NCBI GenBank assembly: GCA_016291475.1
Contig: JAEEXJ010000113.1
Span: 1 to 9,042 of the forward strand
Reading direction: 5' to 3'
Source: Lachnospiraceae bacterium
Lineage (GTDB): Bacteria; Bacillota_A; Clostridia; Lachnospirales; Lachnospiraceae
DNA length: 9,042 nt
The stretch's first letter is position 1. Every line of letters starts with the position of its first letter. Under the pieces are notes generated by a model, which did not search any database, was not told the origin of the DNA, and saw only the letters and a list, made by a program, of their open reading frames with translations. Shown here piece after piece: positions 6,454 to 9,042 of the stretch. Made by a program: the position numbers and the translations under genes.

Positions 6454-6497
6454 ATCATTTTAGAAACAAATGTAAACAATTTGTAAATTTCAAAATT

Positions 6498-6523
6498 GGA
6501 CTTAACTTTTTAATATTAAGTCC
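6498..6523. repeat. Perfect 8-bp inverted repeat across the fliC2 promoter
   Basis: GGACTTAA (6498-6505) and TTAAGTCC (6516-6523) are exact inverted copies separated by 10 bases. The left arm contains the -35 region and the right arm runs into the -10 element TCCGATAT. Such a dyad is operator-like. The fliC1 promoter has no equivalent. Confidence 0.75.
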
Positions 6524-6528
6524 GATAT
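6502..6528 (+). promoter_or_regulatory. Candidate sigma-28 promoter of fliC2
   Basis: TCCGATAT (6521-6528) matches the sigma-28 -10 at seven of eight positions. TTAAC at 6502-6506 supplies a degenerate -35: TTAA with a 15-base spacer or TAAC with 14. Transcription would start near 6535, for a leader of about 113 bases. The bases after the -10 (GAGTGTAAG at 6532-6540) repeat those after the fliC1 -10 (5471-5479), supporting the alignment. It is weaker on paper than the fliC1 promoter. Confidence 0.8.
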
Positions 6529-6551
6529 AATGAGTGTAAGGCAACAGGAAA

Positions 6552-6575
6552 GTTCGGATGAGCGCGGATCTGAAC
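6552..6575 (+). promoter_or_regulatory. fliC2 leader hairpin 1
   Basis: GTTCGGAT (6552-6559) pairs with ATCTGAAC (6568-6575), 8 bp with one G-U pair, around the loop GAGCGCGG. An ACAGGAAA (6544-6551) lies immediately upstream, resembling the CsrA core ACARGGA. The hairpin has no counterpart in the fliC1 leader. Confidence 0.55.
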
Positions 6576-6605
6576 ATTCAAAAAGCCTGAAACAACTATC
6601 AAACC

Positions 6606-6621
6606 GCCGCAGGGAAGCGGC
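6606..6621 (+). promoter_or_regulatory. fliC2 leader hairpin 2 with AGGGAA loop (candidate CsrA site)
   Basis: GCCGC (6606-6610) pairs with GCGGC (6617-6621) around the six-base loop AGGGAA, which displays GGA exactly as favoured by CsrA. The Shine-Dalgarno AAGGAGG (6634-6640) is 12 bases downstream and provides a second GGA. Regulation is inferred from form and position. Confidence 0.55.
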
Positions 6622-6647
6622 ATCACACATTTCAAGGAGGAAATAAT

Positions 6648-7472
6648 ATGGTAGTACAGCACAATCTTACAGCAATGAACTCTAACAGAATGCTTGGTCT
6701 TACTCAGGGAACTCTTTCTAAGTCAACTGAGAAGCTTTCTTCCGGATACAAGATCAACCGTGCAGGCGATAACGCTGCAGGTCTCGCTATTTCCGAGAAG
6801 ATGAGACGTCAGGTAAGAGGACTTACCCAGGCATCTACCAACGCACAGGACGGAATCTCCTGCGTACAGACAGCAGAAGGCGCTCTCAACGAAGTACACG
6901 ATATGCTTCAGAGAATGAACGAGCTCGCTGTTCAGGCTGCTAACGACACCAACATGACCACTGACAGAACCTATATCAAGTCAGAGCTTGATGCCCTTTC
7001 AGAGGAAATCAGCCGTGTCGCTACCACCACCACTTTCAACGAGCAGAGCTTACTTGATGGAAACTTCAAGGCTAAGAAGCTCCAGGTTGGTTCTGAGAAT
7101 GCAGACGATCAGACTATCACCATCAGCATCGACGCAATGAGCGCAGGCTCAATCGGTGTAGGTAAGAGCAATCTTGATGTTACCAGCAATGCTAACGCAA
7201 GAGCTACTATCGATCACATCAAGTCAGCAATGACCGCAGTCAGCACTCAGAGATCTGATCTCGGTGCTATCCAGAACAGACTTGAGCACACCATCGCAAA
7301 CCTTGACAACGTAGTTGAGAATACTACCGCAGCTGAGAGCCGTATCCGTGATACCGATATGGCAACCGAAATGGTTAAGTTCTCTAACCAGAACATCCTT
7401 CAGCAGGCAGGTCAGGCAATGCTCGCTCAGGCTAACCAGTCTAACCAGGGCGTTCTCAGCCTTCTCGGCTAA
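6648..7472 (+). CDS. fliC: Flagellin, copy 2
   Basis: Second compact D0/D1-only flagellin, 274 residues, 260 of them identical to copy 1. AAGGAGG (6634-6640) is 7 bases before the ATG. Substitutions cluster in the N-terminal D0 segment (residues 10-24) and around the linker (142-162). The stretch 65-141 and most of the C-terminal helix are unchanged, so the subunits should co-polymerise and both use FliS. LQRMNELAVQ (87-96) matches the conserved D1 region recognised by animal TLR5 in other flagellins. The last residue is Gly instead of Gln. The gene has its own promoter, leader and terminator. It may be expressed under different conditions because of the dyad over its promoter. Confidence 0.97.
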   Translation: MVVQHNLTAMNSNRMLGLTQGTLSKSTEKLSSGYKINRAGDNAAGLAISEKMRRQVRGLTQASTNAQDGISCVQTAEGALNEVHDMLQRMNELAVQAANDTNMTTDRTYIKSELDALSEEISRVATTTTFNEQSLLDGNFKAKKLQVGSENADDQTITISIDAMSAGSIGVGKSNLDVTSNANARATIDHIKSAMTAVSTQRSDLGAIQNRLEHTIANLDNVVENTTAAESRIRDTDMATEMVKFSNQNILQQAGQAMLAQANQSNQGVLSLLG

Positions 7473-7511
7473 TAGCCCTTTTAAGACGAAAGTTTACAGT
7501 TCACGCGCTAC

Positions 7512-7539
7512 AAGAGGAGACCGTAAGGTCTCCTCTTTT
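7512..7539 (+). terminator. Intrinsic terminator of fliC2
   Basis: AAGAGGAGACC (7512-7522), a GTAA tetraloop and GGTCTCCTCTT (7527-7537) make a perfect 11-bp stem ending in a T run (7536-7539). The stem repeats that of the fliC1 terminator, with another GNRA loop. Confidence 0.93.
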
Positions 7540-7560
7540 AATGCAAGGAAACCGGATATA

Positions 7561-7569
7561 TGGTAATAT
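7561..7569 (+). promoter_or_regulatory. Possible extended -10 promoter of the glycosyltransferase gene
   Basis: TGG-TAATAT (7561-7569) fits the extended -10 form TGN-TATAAT with no good -35. It lies between the fliC2 terminator and the gene. No sigma-28 motif is visible here, so the gene is probably not a strict member of the sigma-28 regulon. Confidence 0.35.
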
Positions 7570-7605
7570 TTCTATTATCTAAGAAGATGTGCGGAAGGTG
7601 AAAAA

Positions 7606-8412
7606 ATGAGCAGAGTTTCTGTCATTATTCCTACATACAACAGAGCCGATAAATTGGATTATTCTGTAAAAAGCGTACTTGATCAGACTTACGGAGATTT
7701 TAAGCTGATCATTGTTGACGATTGCTCCAAGGACAATACCGAAGAAGTTGTAAAGGACTTTGGGGATGCCAGGATAATCTATCACCGTTTGGAAGTAAAT
7801 AAGGGGGCTGCCGGTGCCAGAAACGAGGGCGTAAGATTAGCTGATACCGAATTTATAGCTTTTCACGACAGTGATGATAAATGGCTTCCGGATAAGCTTG
7901 AAAAGCAGATTTCATATATTGAGGCACATCCTGAGGTCGGTATGGTATACGGACGAGTAAGGGTTAATGATCCTGAGAGAACCTTTGTCTTTCCGGGTAA
8001 AGACATGGAAGGTGATCTCGAAGGCGATTTATATCCTTTTCTGCTTCAGAGAAATACCATCGACACACCCACTATGTTTATTAGAAGAGATAATTTCTTG
8101 GATGTGGGTGGTTTTGACGAAAGCTTAAGATGTATTGAAGACTGGGAATTTGTAATAAGGTTTTCGAATAAGTATAAGATAGGTTTTATAGATGATGTTC
8201 TGATAGATTCGTATGTATCCGCAAACGGTGTATCGAGAAACATCGGAGCATATTATAAAACCAGATGTAAGATGATCGCTATGCACAAAGAAAACCTTAT
8301 ACAACTCGGATTGTTTGATTCCGTGGTTATGGATGTTTTTTCCAGGGCGGAAAGTTCAGGGGTACTACCGCAGGTTCAGCAGATCATGATGAGTACATTA
8401 TCGGGAAATTAA
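7606..8412 (+). CDS. Family 2 (GT-A fold) glycosyltransferase, possible flagellin or surface-glycan modifier
   Basis: Cytoplasmic glycosyltransferase of 268 residues that would transfer a sugar from a nucleotide-sugar donor. The N-terminal GT-A domain shows VSVIIPTYNRADKL (5-18), the nucleotide-binding VDDCSKDNT with Asp38/Asp39, NKGAAGARNEG, and the metal-binding DSDD (Asp88-Asp91). The acceptor half has the usual GGFDESL and IEDWEF (Glu178-Asp179) with the likely catalytic base. There is no membrane segment and no second catalytic domain; the last 70 residues look helical. GGAAGGTG (7593-7600) is 5 bases before the ATG. Its place directly behind two flagellin genes suggests O-glycosylation of flagellin, a known role for GT2 enzymes in such loci, but its own terminator and non-sigma-28 context leave other surface glycans open. 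Confidence 0.88.
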   Translation: MSRVSVIIPTYNRADKLDYSVKSVLDQTYGDFKLIIVDDCSKDNTEEVVKDFGDARIIYHRLEVNKGAAGARNEGVRLADTEFIAFHDSDDKWLPDKLEKQISYIEAHPEVGMVYGRVRVNDPERTFVFPGKDMEGDLEGDLYPFLLQRNTIDTPTMFIRRDNFLDVGGFDESLRCIEDWEFVIRFSNKYKIGFIDDVLIDSYVSANGVSRNIGAYYKTRCKMIAMHKENLIQLGLFDSVVMDVFSRAESSGVLPQVQQIMMSTLSGN

Positions 8413-8437
8413 GAGGAACGGCGTCGTTCCTCTTTTT
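8411..8437 (+). terminator. Intrinsic terminator of the glycosyltransferase gene
   Basis: AAGAGGAACG (8411-8420) pairs perfectly with CGTTCCTCTT (8425-8434) around GCGT and is followed by Ts to 8437. The stem begins inside the TAA stop codon (8410-8412), so there is no 3' untranslated spacer. Confidence 0.92.
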
Positions 8438-8478
8438 ATTATATCTACTGTGTATATTCTGTCTATTTTCATCCCGAT

Positions 8479-8508
8479 TTGTTCTATTTTTCTGTATTCG
8501 GTTGTAAT
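8479..8508 (+). promoter_or_regulatory. Possible sigma-A promoter of the MATE gene
   Basis: TTGTTC (8479-8484), an 18-base spacer and TGTAAT (8503-8508) resemble a housekeeping promoter. Initiation would fall near 8515-8518, only about 5-8 bases before ATG 8523, implying a leaderless or nearly leaderless mRNA. This agrees with the missing Shine-Dalgarno sequence. Confidence 0.35.
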
Positions 8509-8522
8509 AGAATTACCCTGCT

Positions 8523-9042
8523 ATGAAAAACAGTAAAACCATCGAGATAAACGAAAATACTCCGCTGATGTTTTTGGCCGGCCCCATGTTCCTGGAGCTG
8601 TTCCTGAACATCCTTCTGAATAACGTGGATACGCTGATGCTCAGTCATTATTCGGAAGATGCGGTGGGCTCCGTGGGAAATGCCAATCAGGTAATGTTCC
8701 TGGTCATCATCATGTTCAATGTCATCGCAACTGCGACATCGGTTGTTGTGGCTCAGTATCTGGGCGCAAAACAGTACGAGAAGATGAACATGATCTACAC
8801 CCTTGCTATGGGGGTCAACCTTGTATTCGGAATAATCCTCAGCGGTCTGCTTTGCCTTGTGGCGGGACCTTTGCTGGATCTGATCAATATAATGCCCGTG
8901 ATGAGGGCAAATGCGATCCTCTACATTGATATAGTCGGTGGCGGCCTCTTCCTTCAGGCATGTTACAATGTCATGCTCCAGATCCTCAGGTGCAACGGCT
9001 ATTCCCGCGTAGGTATGGTCATCTCCATTGTCATCAACGTGA
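8523..9042 (+). CDS. MATE-family multidrug/metabolite exporter, N-terminal part (3' end outside window)
   Basis: Cation-coupled efflux transporter of the MATE (NorM/DinF-like) family; only the first 173 codons are present and no stop occurs before the window ends. After a short polar N-terminus come membrane segments at about residues 14-40 (PLMFLAGPMFLELFLNILLNNVD), 58-80, 92-118 and 135-155. The family motifs include VDTLML, the loop VAQYLGAKQYEKM after helix 2, and MLQILRCNGYSRVG near helix 4-5. An in-frame TAG at 8508-8510 limits upstream starts to ATG 8523. No ribosome binding site precedes it. The substrate is unknown. It is separated from the glycosyltransferase by a terminator and is probably unrelated to motility. 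Its codon use (CTG, GTG, GCG) looks more GC-rich than the glycosyltransferase. Confidence 0.88.
   Translation, partial: MKNSKTIEINENTPLMFLAGPMFLELFLNILLNNVDTLMLSHYSEDAVGSVGNANQVMFLVIIMFNVIATATSVVVAQYLGAKQYEKMNMIYTLAMGVNLVFGIILSGLLCLVAGPLLDLINIMPVMRANAILYIDIVGGGLFLQACYNVMLQILRCNGYSRVGMVISIVINV

Larger units (their letters stand above)
5579..7472 (+). repeat. Tandem duplication of the flagellin gene (copies 5579-6403 and 6648-7472)
   Basis: The two 825-base genes align without gaps at a constant offset of 1069. Counted by hand there are 63 mismatches (about 92% identity). They are spread unevenly: 29 in the first 150 bases, 6, 6, 8 and 4 in the next four 150-base blocks, and 10 in the last 75. 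The longest identical run is 125 bases (5831-5955 = 6900-7024). The leaders are largely dissimilar, whereas the terminators share the same stem. Confidence 0.95.

Noticed and set aside
6466..6487. ACAAAT/ATTTGT inverted repeat and TGTAAA direct repeat upstream of the fliC2 promoter
   Set aside because: Short and made of A and T in an AT-rich gap; chance occurrence is likely.
7539..7559. Sigma-28 promoter for the glycosyltransferase gene (TAAT ... CCGGATAT)
   Set aside because: The spacer is only about 9 bases and the -10 core is interrupted by an extra G.
1..9042. A defence system, phage, mobile element or other novel multi-gene system
   Set aside because: Every gene matches a known motility, glycan-modification or transporter family, and no transposase, integrase, att-like repeat or CRISPR pattern was seen.

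Overview
The window is a late-flagellar gene cluster from a low-to-moderate GC Firmicute. It is most likely a member of the Lachnospiraceae (Butyrivibrio/Roseburia-like), judging from the flagellin N-terminus (MVVQHNLTA...), the strong AAGGAGG-type ribosome binding sites, the sigma-28 (SigD/FliA-type) promoters and the gene order flaG-fliD-fliS-chaperone-flagellin, which matches other Gram-positive motility loci. The genus assignment is an inference. All nine genes lie on the + strand.

Layout. (i) 1-2250: the 3' part of an MBOAT O-acyltransferase gene, followed by a gene for an AlgX/AlgJ- or DHHW-like SGNH hydrolase-type protein. This is a typical two-gene module for O-acetylating an exported glycan. 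(ii) 2251-5399: a long-leader sigma-28 promoter drives flaG, fliD (filament cap), fliS (flagellin chaperone) and a FlgN/FliT-like chaperone, ending in a strong intrinsic terminator. (iii) 5400-7539: two tandem flagellin genes, each with its own sigma-28 promoter, structured leader of about 105-115 nt and terminator. The proteins differ at 14 of 274 residues. (iv) 7540-8437: a family 2 glycosyltransferase gene with its own terminator, a candidate for flagellin or surface-glycan modification. (v) 8438-9042: the 5' part of a MATE-family transporter gene with almost no leader and no Shine-Dalgarno sequence.

How the parts fit. FliS and the FlgN/FliT-like protein hold late export substrates soluble, FliC1 and FliC2 form the filament, FliD caps it, and FlaG is a filament-associated length factor. 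The glycosyltransferase and the MBOAT/SGNH pair could decorate the filament or another surface glycan, but the sequence does not prove this.

The most interesting signals are in the non-coding DNA. The flaG, fliC1 and fliC2 leaders all carry GGA-containing hairpin loops, and the decamer GGTAAGGAAA is identical in the flaG and fliC1 leaders, which suggests CsrA-type post-transcriptional control. A perfect 8-bp inverted repeat spans the fliC2 promoter but is absent from fliC1. The two flagellin genes also show a mosaic divergence pattern (diverged ends, near-identical centre) expected from gene conversion. No mobile element, CRISPR array, tRNA or rRNA was seen. No stretch over 300 bases lacks a gene.
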